Below the pieces are notes generated by a model. The model searched no databases and was not told the origin of the DNA. It saw only the letters and a list, made by a program, of their open reading frames with translations. A stretch of DNA of 6,204 nucleotides from an uncultured Clostridia bacterium (GTDB taxonomy: Bacteria; Bacillota; Clostridia; TANB77; CAG-508), in NCBI GenBank assembly GCA_948739805.1, contig CAPYID010000067.1, positions 1 to 6,204 of the forward strand, in the 5' to 3' direction. Position numbers and translations under genes: made by a program. This document shows, piece by piece, positions 1 through 5,834 of the stretch (the first letter of the stretch is position 1; each line of letters opens with the position of its first letter).

Positions 1-1226
1 TACTTTTGTCCAATTGTTCCATGTGTATTCATATTCTGCTGTTGTTTCTTTTAGTATTCTCGTTACTGTTACTCCATCTAGGTCATAGGTTATGTTATAG
101 GTTATAGGTTCCCAATTGGCTGTATATGTTAGAGCTCCTACTGATGTTCTACAATTTACTGTTACCTCTGTCTGCTTTGTTGTTCCATTTGAACCTGTCC
201 ATCCTAAAAATGTATATCCCTCTCTTGTTGGATTACTTAATGTAAATTTGGGTGTTAAGCCATTATATGTGGCAGGATTATTCCCTGTCGCTGTTCCTTC
301 TGCTAGGTTATAGGTTATTGTGTAGTCTATTAATTTTCTAACATGACCTGAACTGTTAGCAGGTCCAAACTCTGTATAAATATTATTATCATTCTCATCA
401 TTTACAACAAAAAAAGGGTACCTATTAACAGACACTCCAAACACAGACCATTCTCCTGGTCCATACAATCCTTCTTGAGGGATTACTTTAGGTAGTCGAA
501 TTTCCTCCAAATTAACAGCACCAGCGAACATATCAGCAAAATCCCCTCCATTTACATCACCACCACCATGAGAAAGTACCCAAGAACTAAGGTCTATGGA
601 TGACAATGCCTCACAATTAGCAAACATCGTATACACGCTCTTCACAGACGACAAATCCCATCCAGTTACATTAATGTTTTCTAATTTATAACATGATTTA
701 AACATTCCAGTCATGAATTCTACCTTACTCACATTCCAATCTCGTAAGTCTAGCATTGTTAGTTCGTAACAATCCTCAAACATGTACTCATCTTAGTAAC
801 ATCACTTGTATCAATGTTCCCAGCATTATTAATAGATGATAGTTTCTTCATATATATGCCGTTTTCATAACTACTAAACAAATTGCTAGAATCTTTTGGG
901 AGCTTGACTTCATTATCGATTGTTATAGTTTTTATTCCTAATATTTGTCCACTTTCTTTTCCACATTTTTCCAAAAACGAATACAGTTTTGACTTACTAA
1001 TAGTACCTATATTCCCTGCTGTACTAGATATATGCACTTCTCCTGTTGTTCCATTAAATGTTGCATTTACATTTGTTCCTATGCTTGTTGTTGCTACATC
1101 ATCATATGCAAATATTTCTTCTTCATTTTTATCTATATTTTTATCTAGTTCTGCCGTTTCTTGCGGACGCCCAAAGGGCGCCCCTACACATATTGCTACA
1201 ATTACACATATTAACACAAGCATCAC
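1..1226 (-). pseudogene. Secreted DUF285/BspA-like repeat surface protein, frameshifted and cut by the window edge
   Basis: Read on the minus strand, the first part (1226 down to 759) gives a hydrophobic leader (MLVLICVIVAIC), a segment of about 110 residues with no recognised domain, and the start of a repeat block (NIDTSDVTKMS). That frame stops at 759-761. From about 785 down to base 1 another frame is open throughout and continues the same protein: three DUF285-type repeats (MFEDCYELTMLDLRDWNVS, MFKSCYKLENINVTGWDLS, MFANCEALSSIDLSSW), a less regular unit (MFAGAVNLEEIRLP), then Listeria-Bacteroides repeats (YTITYNLAEGTATGNNPATY, REGYTFLGW, ITYNITYDLDG). Adding one base near 786 restores the repeat (KMS-Y-MFEDC), so this is one gene with a single-base deletion. 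Such proteins are exported adhesin-like surface proteins of gut Firmicutes and mycoplasma relatives. The gene continues beyond base 1, so any anchor is unseen. The start is uncertain: GTG at 1226 or ATG at 1223 has only a weak ribosome site, while the strong site at 1278-1283 serves TTG at 1271. A sequencing error cannot be excluded. Confidence 0.8.
1161..1188. repeat. GC-rich palindromic repeat inside the surface-protein leader
   Basis: Arms GGACGCCC (1165-1172) and GGGCGCCC (1176-1183) flank an AAA loop. They pair over eight positions with one wobble (G-U in minus-strand RNA). The flanks TTGC and CTACA resemble a dispersed palindromic family I recall from gut Firmicutes and other bacteria, with a GTAGGGGCG start and a CGCCCGCAA end; that match is from memory. 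The repeat is by far the most GC-rich stretch in the window. On the minus strand it encodes CVGAPFGRPQ, at the end of the leader's hydrophobic core, so it has been read through as coding sequence. Confidence 0.6.
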
Positions 1227-1277
1227 GATTTTATTCTCTTATGACGAAAAATTAAAATGTAGTAATAGCAAAGGTTT

Positions 1278-1283
1278 CCTCCT
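1278..1283 (-). promoter_or_regulatory. Strong ribosome binding site AGGAGG upstream of the surface-protein gene
   Basis: On the minus strand AGGAGG is followed after six bases by TTG at 1271-1269, an ideal spacing. That TTG is in the same frame as the leader at 1226, but a TAA at 1241-1239 ends the reading after ten codons. The site therefore probably marks the original start of the gene, and the first codons appear damaged. Confidence 0.55.
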
Positions 1284-1321
1284 AGTAACAATTTAGTAAA
1301 AATAAAATTTTCACATATTTG

Positions 1322-1363
1322 AAAGATGAATTGTAAAAAATAAATACAAGTTCATCTTTTTTT
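1322..1363 (+). terminator. Rho-independent terminator-like hairpin, plus strand
   Basis: AAAGATGAATTGTA (1322-1335) pairs with 1345-1359 as nine plus five base pairs with one bulged G at 1350, around an A-rich loop. Seven Ts (1357-1363) follow on the plus strand. The minus-strand reading has no T-tract. No plus-strand gene is visible upstream within the window, so it may shield the downstream genes from antisense transcription of the surface-protein locus, or be the tail of a lost gene. Confidence 0.5.
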
Positions 1364-1392
1364 GAATTTATAATGAAAAAATTGAAAATAAG

Positions 1393-1401
1393 TGATATAA
1401 T
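1393..1401 (+). promoter_or_regulatory. Extended -10 promoter for the DUF1016 gene fragment
   Basis: TGATATAAT is an extended -10 element (TGn plus perfect TATAAT). There is no good -35 at 17 bases upstream (ATGAAA at 1373-1378), which is typical of promoters that depend on the extended -10. Transcription would start near 1408, about 58 bases before the chosen ATG. Confidence 0.5.
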
Positions 1402-1465
1402 GCCAATTAATAAAGGATAATTAAATTTGGCAGACAGTATCTGCAAAATTAGAAAGAAGGTAATA

Positions 1466-1939
1466 ATGAACGAATTAGAAAATATAAATGTAGATAAATT
1501 ATATAATGATGTAGCAGATTTAATTGAAAAAGCAAAAATTCAAGTAGTTTCACATATTAATACAGAATTTGTTATATTGAACTGGAATATTGGAAATAGA
1601 ATAAAAAATGAGTTATTAAATAATAAGAAACCAGAGTATGGTAAAAAAGTTATAAAGAATTTAAGTAAGAGATTAATTGAGAAATATGGTAGAGGTTATA
1701 GTTATTCAAACTTATATAGAATGTTACAAATAAATGAAGATTTTGAGGATTTTCAAAAATTTGCGACATTGTCGCAAAAATTAAGTTGGTCTCATTTTGT
1801 AGAGATTGTAAAAATGGACACTGATGTAAAAAGAAAGTTTTATGCAACAATGTGTATGAATGAAAATTGGTCAGTAAGGACATTAAAAGAAAGAGTTGAC
1901 TCTGCATTATTTGAAAGGACAAATAAAAACAGTAAGTAA
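1466..1939 (+). CDS. Truncated DUF1016/YhcG-type PDDEXK nuclease, N-terminal domain only
   Basis: The product matches the DUF1016 N-terminal domain. Family landmarks in order are ILNWNIGNRI (the usual W-x-IG-x-x-I segment), GRGYSYSNLYRML (the G-x-G-[FY]-S-x-x-N-L segment), LSQKLSWSHF, and NENWSVRTLKERVDSALFERT. Full members are roughly 330-350 residues, with the PDDEXK nuclease fold in the C-terminal half. Here the frame ends at 157 residues, just after the N-terminal domain, so the nuclease part is absent. The last codons and the TAA come from the neighbouring relaxase sequence read out of frame. I start at ATG 1466 because AGAAAGAAGG precedes it by five bases; an in-frame TTG at 1427 would add 13 residues unlike the family. 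The family occurs with mobile elements and restriction-type loci, and its physiological role is poorly defined. A nuclease activity from this fragment is unlikely. Confidence 0.8.
   Translation: MNELENINVDKLYNDVADLIEKAKIQVVSHINTEFVILNWNIGNRIKNELLNNKKPEYGKKVIKNLSKRLIEKYGRGYSYSNLYRMLQINEDFEDFQKFATLSQKLSWSHFVEIVKMDTDVKRKFYATMCMNENWSVRTLKERVDSALFERTNKNSK
1760..1778. repeat. Perfect 9-bp inverted repeat within the DUF1016 coding region
   Basis: TTTGCGACA (1760-1768) and TGTCGCAAA (1770-1778) flank a single T. The segment encodes FATLSQK, part of the family's conserved region, so it may be a codon-level coincidence. It is locally GC-rich compared with its surroundings and could form a cruciform, or serve as a protein-binding site. 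Confidence 0.5.
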
Positions 1940-2903
1940 TATAGCTTGTGAATATATGATTACATCAGATAATGATTTTTTCAAAAGAATAGGAGAAGAA
2001 GAAACAAAAAGATATTTTGCTACTGCATATAAATTTGTATGTGAATATAAAGATTTAGATGAAAAGTATATTTTATCTGCAAAAGTGCATTATGATGAGA
2101 AATCTCCTCATTTGCACTTACTTTTTTTACCTGTTGTTCACACAGTAGATAAAAAAGGAAATCCTATTGATAAACTTGCTTGTAGTGAATTTTGGAAAGC
2201 CAAAGATAGTTATAGGCAATTACAAAATTCTTTTTTTGAATATATGGTGTCAAATGGGTTTGAATTACAAAGAGGATTACCAAAAGAAGAAACAGACAGA
2301 GTTCATTATACATTGAAAGAATATAAAAATATAACAAATTATGAACAAACAAAAGAGAAATTACAGAATATGAAATTGGAGTTGCCAAATATTCCAGAAA
2401 TTAGAGATATTAATATGAACAGATTATCAAAAAAGAGAGATGAAAAAATACTTGAAGAAATAATCAAACCTAAAGATGACTTAATAAATGAACTGTATCA
2501 AGATAAATTGATATTGCAACAAGAATTATTAAGAAAATCAAAAATGTTTGAAAAGGCAGAGAAATATCAAAAAGAACGAAATAATATAATAGCTGATAAT
2601 GAAGATTTACACAATCAGGTGGAAAAAATAAAAAGTGAATACAAGCAAAGGGAATTTGATATTGAATGGAAATATAAAAGCAAAATTAAAGGATTGGAAA
2701 AAGAAAATAATAGACTAAACAAAATTATAGATAAGTTCTACGAAACTATAGATAAGTTTATACATTGGATTTGCAAGAAGTTTGACATGGGAGCAGAAGA
2801 TAACTTAATTAGAGATTTTCAAAAAGAAACTAATACTTATTTAGATGCAGAAAAACAACTTAAACACGAAGAAAGAGAGAAAGAGTGGGATTTAGACCGT
2901 TAA
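1896..2903 (+). pseudogene. MobV (Mob/Pre) plasmid-type relaxase, N-terminus missing
   Basis: MobV relaxases nick and bind the transfer origin of small plasmids and mobilizable elements. Family similarity begins at about residue 11 (TVSNIACEYMITSDNDFFK), the region normally about 70-85 residues into these proteins. The metal-binding motif III is intact: VHYDEKSPHLHLLFLP, residues 64-79, with H65, D67, E68, H72 and H74. It is followed by the RGLPKEETDRVHYTLKEYK segment (126-144) and a long charged coiled-coil tail (about 150-335), as usual for the family. The missing front would carry motif I with its catalytic residue and DNA contacts, so nicking activity should be lost, and the transfer origin normally lying upstream of the gene is also gone. 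No convincing start exists: TTG 1896 lies inside the overlapping DUF1016 frame and lacks a proper ribosome site. The Mob/Pre family also includes TnpZ of Tn4451-type transposons. Confidence 0.85.
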
Positions 2904-2927
2904 TATAAAAGTAAAAAAATCTAAAAA

Positions 2928-2956
2928 TTGCTATTTTATGTAAAATGTTGTATAAT
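2928..2956 (+). promoter_or_regulatory. Sigma-A promoter of the DUF1385-like gene
   Basis: TTGCTA (2928-2933), a 17-base spacer and TATAAT (2951-2956) form a strong vegetative promoter, 31 bases before the start codon. The spacer contains a small inverted repeat (ATTTTA and TAAAAT, 2933-2946) that could be an operator. The promoter shows that the downstream gene is transcribed independently of the broken relaxase gene. Confidence 0.75.
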
Positions 2957-2987
2957 ATAGATATAAAACTTTGAAGGAGGAAGCATT

Positions 2988-3767
2988 ATGCGGACAAAAT
3001 TAAAAATAGACCATGCACATTCTATGGATAATGGTATTCGATTTTATTCAAAACGCCATAAAGGTTATGTTGCTATTTCAACAGTAGATGAACTTGGTAA
3101 TATAAAAACAGAATGGACCACAATGGAAAAATATGAAAAGGAGAAAAATAAGCATGATAAAATTGCAAACATGAAAAAATTTTCTATATTTATACTATGT
3201 GTATTACCATTTGCTACAATTTTTTCAATATTACTTGAGTGGGCAATAAGCAAAGATACTCTATTAGGTATACGGTTTTTGTTTATGGGTTATGCATTTA
3301 TGCTATTAGGTATGTTTGTAATAACTACATTTATAGAAAGAAAAAAAGAGAAAAATGCATATAAATTTCACTCGGCTGAGCATATGGTACTTAACGCATA
3401 TAGAAAACTAAAAAGAGTTCCCTCTCTTGAAGAAATACGTGAGTACTCTCGATTTAGTAACTCTTGTGGTACAAATGCAACAACTCAAATGGTTATGAAT
3501 TTTACATTGATGTTTCTTTGTACATTTATTAGTAATATGTTGTATAGTATTATAGGAATGTTATCTGCTGATATTATAGTTTTTATATTATTGAAATGTG
3601 GATTTTTAAACTTTTTGCAGAAATATACTACGATTATACCAACAGACAAAGAGTTATCAGTTGCTATTGCGGGGATGAATGTATGGTTTGAAAACGAAAA
3701 AAAGGAGAAGGAAAAGTCTAGATCTAAAAAATTCCTTCATCGGCTTTTTCCAAGAGTTTTTAATTAA
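2988..3767 (+). CDS. Diverged, compact YqhQ/DUF1385-like membrane protein
   Basis: This 259-residue membrane protein has the hallmarks of DUF1385 (YqhQ, COG3872): FHSAEH (residues 127-132; YqhQ has YHGAEH), an SR pair at 154-155 and CGT at 160-162. Near the C-terminus, FLQKYTTIIPTDKELSVAIAG matches the family's LQ-x-x-TT-x-x-P-[DT]-x-x-x-x-E/S-VAI block. The H, E, H and C residues are probable metal ligands, in keeping with the family's description as a predicted metal-dependent enzyme; the reaction is unknown. Membrane segments are visible at about 64-86, 92-116, 167-187 and 190-206, with the His/Cys motif between the second and third. The N-terminal 60 residues (charged, soluble) do not resemble YqhQ, whose usual GGQAV-x-EGVMMR start is missing, so the start of the family domain has been replaced. 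The start is firm: AAGGAGG lies seven bases before the ATG. The gene is monocistronic, with its own promoter and hairpins after the stop. Confidence 0.7.
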   Translation: MRTKLKIDHAHSMDNGIRFYSKRHKGYVAISTVDELGNIKTEWTTMEKYEKEKNKHDKIANMKKFSIFILCVLPFATIFSILLEWAISKDTLLGIRFLFMGYAFMLLGMFVITTFIERKKEKNAYKFHSAEHMVLNAYRKLKRVPSLEEIREYSRFSNSCGTNATTQMVMNFTLMFLCTFISNMLYSIIGMLSADIIVFILLKCGFLNFLQKYTTIIPTDKELSVAIAGMNVWFENEKKEKEKSRSKKFLHRLFPRVFN

Positions 3768-3809
3768 AACTCTTTTCCCCGATAATTATAAAATTATCGG
3801 GGGAAATTT
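3752..3809. terminator. Two adjacent hairpins between convergent genes
   Basis: Hairpin one pairs AAGAGTTTT (3752-3760) with AAAACTCTT (3766-3774) around TAATT. It overlaps the last codons and the stop of the DUF1385-like gene and is followed by two more Ts. Hairpin two pairs CCCCGATAATT (3777-3787) with AATTATCGGGG (3792-3802) around ATAA; its 11-bp stem can be extended by flanking TTT and AAA past a bulged G. The position between two converging genes, with stems that work on both strands, suggests a bidirectional terminator, although neither strand has a long T-tract after the second stem. Confidence 0.6.
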
Positions 3810-3847
3810 CTATTGTTGATAAATTTTTATTTTCTTATGGGTGTTTT

Positions 3848-4936
3848 TTATTTATTCTTTAAAATCCACTCATAGACTTCACTTTCAGTAAGTTTGCCTT
3901 TTTTCATAAGATTAATTTTTTCTTTGGCTTGTTTTTTCCAAGTTTCAAAATTTTTAAAAAGTTCTTTATTTTCCTTATTTTTTCTAACTTGCATAAATTT
4001 TTGTTGATATGTTCTTCTATATTCTCCCATAGCCTTATTTTGTTTTAATCGTTCTGTATAGGATTGAAAAGCTCCTAAATCTCTACAAGTTTTTGAGTTT
4101 TCTTTTGGATAGTCGCAATAAATTTCATCTACTTTTGAAGTTGGAATAAAGTACATTCCACAATTTTGACATTTTTTAATAGGATAGTTAGGTGTTTTTG
4201 ATAGTTCATCAAGTATAGCATAACAAATACTTGATAAATCATTACTTTTGTGAGTATCACTCATTGAAAGAAACATATTTTTAGTATGTAAAGATTCGAG
4301 TATATCATATTCATTTTTATTACTAAATTCTTGATATTTCTTTGAATAACTATCTCTCATAACAAAGTCATTTTTATAATATGTATGTAATTTGCCCATT
4401 CTTTTTATTAAATAAACTGCAAATCGTTCTGTATATGTGTATTTTTCTAATTCGCTATTGTTATTTAAGTTATAGATATAGGTAACAGCTTTTATTAATT
4501 CTTGTTGTAAATCAATTAAGTTTTCCTGTAAATCTTCAAATATTTTGTTAGTTGCTTTTAGATAATTTTCATTACTACCATAATTTTTACTTAATTCAAA
4601 TTTATAATCTTTATCTAAATCCTTTAATATTTCAAATCCATAAGCATAAAAGAAACTTTTATTAGCAGACTCAAAGTTAGATAAATCAGCATTTAAAAAT
4701 CTCAATAGCATTAGTCCAAACTTTTCTTGAAATGGAAAATACAAAGTAGCAGGATGTTTTAATCCGTTATCTGTTTTTTCAGTTTCTTTATAATAGACAT
4801 CTCTTAATTTATTTTCAGTATCTAAATGGAAATCAGCTTTGTAAAAATATAAAGGTGTAGCATAATATTCTTTTTTAGTTTCAGTATTAAACCAAAAGTA
4901 GAAATCGCTAAAAAATGTTACTTCTGGTAGTTCCAT
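3848..4936 (-). CDS. DUF6076-like protein with a four-cysteine zinc-type cluster
   Basis: The protein has 362 residues, with no signal peptide or clear membrane segment. The C-terminal third is the recognisable part: C256 and C259 (KKCQNCGMYFIP), C274 (DEIYCD) and C284 (SKTCRDLGAF), a C-x2-C-x14-C-x9-C zinc-ribbon-like cluster. After it comes a basic stretch (YRRTYQQKFMQVRKNKENKE) and a helical end (GKLTESEVYEWI). I recognise this arrangement as that of DUF6076 proteins of Clostridia, which have no established function; the name is from memory. The first 250 residues are acidic, aromatic and helix-rich with no known motif. The zinc cluster plus basic patch suggests nucleic-acid binding, perhaps a regulator, but this is inference. 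GGGAG lies ten bases before the ATG. The gene diverges from the helix-turn-helix gene across a shared control region and converges on the DUF1385-like gene. Confidence 0.65.
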   Translation of the reverse strand: MELPEVTFFSDFYFWFNTETKKEYYATPLYFYKADFHLDTENKLRDVYYKETEKTDNGLKHPATLYFPFQEKFGLMLLRFLNADLSNFESANKSFFYAYGFEILKDLDKDYKFELSKNYGSNENYLKATNKIFEDLQENLIDLQQELIKAVTYIYNLNNNSELEKYTYTERFAVYLIKRMGKLHTYYKNDFVMRDSYSKKYQEFSNKNEYDILESLHTKNMFLSMSDTHKSNDLSSICYAILDELSKTPNYPIKKCQNCGMYFIPTSKVDEIYCDYPKENSKTCRDLGAFQSYTERLKQNKAMGEYRRTYQQKFMQVRKNKENKELFKNFETWKKQAKEKINLMKKGKLTESEVYEWILKNK

Positions 4937-4980
4937 ACAAATTTATCTCCCTTCTAAAAATTAAATTTTTTTATATACAA

Positions 4981-5016
4981 CAATAACAATTTAATAAAAA
5001 TAATAAATTGTTATTG
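4981..5016. repeat. Perfect 13-bp inverted repeat, probable operator
   Basis: CAATAACAATTTA (4981-4993) and TAAATTGTTATTG (5004-5016) are exact reverse complements separated by ten A/T bases. The right arm overlaps the -35 box of the plus-strand promoter, and the whole repeat lies just downstream of the minus-strand transcription start. A dimeric repressor bound here could control both promoters; in the minus-strand RNA it could also fold as a leader hairpin. The core AATAACAAT occurs a third time at 5127-5135. Confidence 0.65.
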
Positions 5017-5042
5017 ACATTCTATATTTATTATACTATAAT
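5014..5042 (+). promoter_or_regulatory. Perfect consensus sigma-A promoter, rightward
   Basis: TTGACA (5014-5019), a 17-base spacer and TATAAT (5037-5042) match the consensus exactly. Transcription would begin near 5049 and run toward the helix-turn-helix gene, leaving an unusually long leader of about 210 bases. A perfect promoter overlapped by an inverted repeat is the usual layout of a promoter kept off by a repressor. Confidence 0.8.
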
Positions 5043-5058
5043 ACTAATATAATTACAA
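5030..5058 (-). promoter_or_regulatory. Leftward promoter of the DUF6076-like gene
   Basis: On the minus strand TTGTAA (5058-5053), a 17-base spacer and TATAAT (5035-5030) form a good sigma-A promoter. It starts near 5023 and gives a leader of about 87 bases before the ATG. It overlaps the rightward promoter by 13 bases, with the two -10 boxes almost adjacent, so one polymerase should exclude the other. Confidence 0.65.
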
Positions 5059-5258
5059 TACTTTCTTCAAAACTAATTGCTAAAAATTGTAGAATAAAAA
5101 TTCACTAAATTTTGAGAAAAGATTGTAATAACAATGTGTTTAAGATTTTAAACAGACTATTAACAACACAGTAAAGTAATTTGATTAGTATATTTTGTTT
5201 TTATTTGTAGGTGTGAAATTGTAGTTTGTTGGAATAGAGAATCTAAAAAAGAAAGAGG
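5049..5258 (+). other. Long AT-rich leader of the helix-turn-helix gene
   Basis: This stretch of about 210 bases lies between the predicted transcription start and the GTG start and has no gene of its own. It holds small dyads only: ATTGT and ACAAT around AATA (5122-5135, including the third AATAACAAT), and TGTTTAA with TTAAACA around GATT (5137-5154). I recognise no riboswitch or known RNA family. It could be a regulated leader, an RNA of its own, or simply spacer. Confidence 0.35.
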
Positions 5259-5750
5259 GTGAGAAAGATAAAACACAAATTAGATAGCAGAGGTACAAAA
5301 GATAAAATAATTGAATTATTTTTTACAAAACATTTAAAACCAGTTGATATAGCAAATAAATTAAAAGTCGGTATGCCATATATAACAAAAATAATTCAAA
5401 AAGATTCAAGATATATTCGAGAGAAAGAAACAAGAAGGCAAGAAAACAAAGAAAAGAGTAAAACTCAAAAACGAATATATGCACAAAACAGAAGAAAAAA
5501 GGAAAAAGAGGAAAAGCAAGAATATCAAAAACTATTAGTACAGATAAATAGAGATAACGAATATTTATCTACTAAAAAGAAAGAAAATGATTTACAATTT
5601 GTAAACTGTAATAGAAGTGCTTATGACTATGACAAAAATAGTAGTGATTTAGTATTAAAAGCTAATATAAATGCTGGATATGCAGTTCCTAAAAGAGTTA
5701 GCAATATTGTAAATCCAAATATGATAAAGAGTAATAAAATATGTGTTTAA
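5259..5750 (+). CDS. Helix-turn-helix DNA-binding protein, sigma-region-4-like
   Basis: Residues 12-48 (TKDKIIELFFTKHLKPVDIA, then NKLKVGMPYITKIIQKD) form a helix-turn-helix of the kind in sigma-70 region 4 and related regulators: PVDIANKL is the turn and YITKIIQ the recognition helix. A very basic, Arg/Lys-rich helix follows (about 52-92), then a small conserved-looking tail (FVNCNRSAYDYDKNSSDLVL, then AGYAVPKRVSNIV). I recognise this three-part layout from proteins of Clostridia and mobile elements often labelled sigma-like or hypothetical, but cannot confirm the family. It is likely a cytoplasmic DNA-binding regulator, and the nearby inverted repeat and AATAACAAT copies are candidate sites for it. 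The start is unsure: GTG 5259 directly abuts the only ribosome-site-like sequence (AGAAAGAGG), leaving no spacing, and an in-frame TAA lies just upstream. A strong terminator follows the stop. Confidence 0.65.
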   Translation: MRKIKHKLDSRGTKDKIIELFFTKHLKPVDIANKLKVGMPYITKIIQKDSRYIREKETRRQENKEKSKTQKRIYAQNRRKKEKEEKQEYQKLLVQINRDNEYLSTKKKENDLQFVNCNRSAYDYDKNSSDLVLKANINAGYAVPKRVSNIVNPNMIKSNKICV

Positions 5751-5753
5751 TTG

Positions 5754-5785
5754 TATGCTTTGAAATAATCAAAGTGTATTTTTTT
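5754..5785 (+). terminator. Rho-independent terminator of the helix-turn-helix gene
   Basis: TATGCTTTGA (5754-5763) pairs with TCAAAGTGTA (5769-5778) over ten positions including two wobble pairs, around AATAA. Seven Ts (5779-5785) follow. It lies just after the stop codon and separates this gene from the recombinase remnant. Confidence 0.75.
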
Positions 5786-5834
5786 GCTCTAATTTAGAAA
5801 GAGGTATTAAGAATGATTTTATTAATCAAGAATT

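Noticed and set aside
116..313. Plus-strand open frame of 65 codons
   Set aside because: It lies opposite the Listeria-Bacteroides repeats of the surface protein and has no start signals.
883..1296. Plus-strand open frame of 137 codons opposite the surface-protein gene
   Set aside because: It is the mirror of the real minus-strand gene, has no ribosome site, and its product has no recognisable features.
1650..1922. Minus-strand open frames opposite the DUF1016, relaxase and DUF1385-like genes
   Set aside because: They are low-complexity shadows rich in Leu, Phe and Ser with no ribosome sites.
4981..5016. Inverted repeat considered as a transposon end or CRISPR-type repeat
   Set aside because: There is only one dyad, with no regular array or flanking target duplication, and its overlap with a -35 box fits an operator better.
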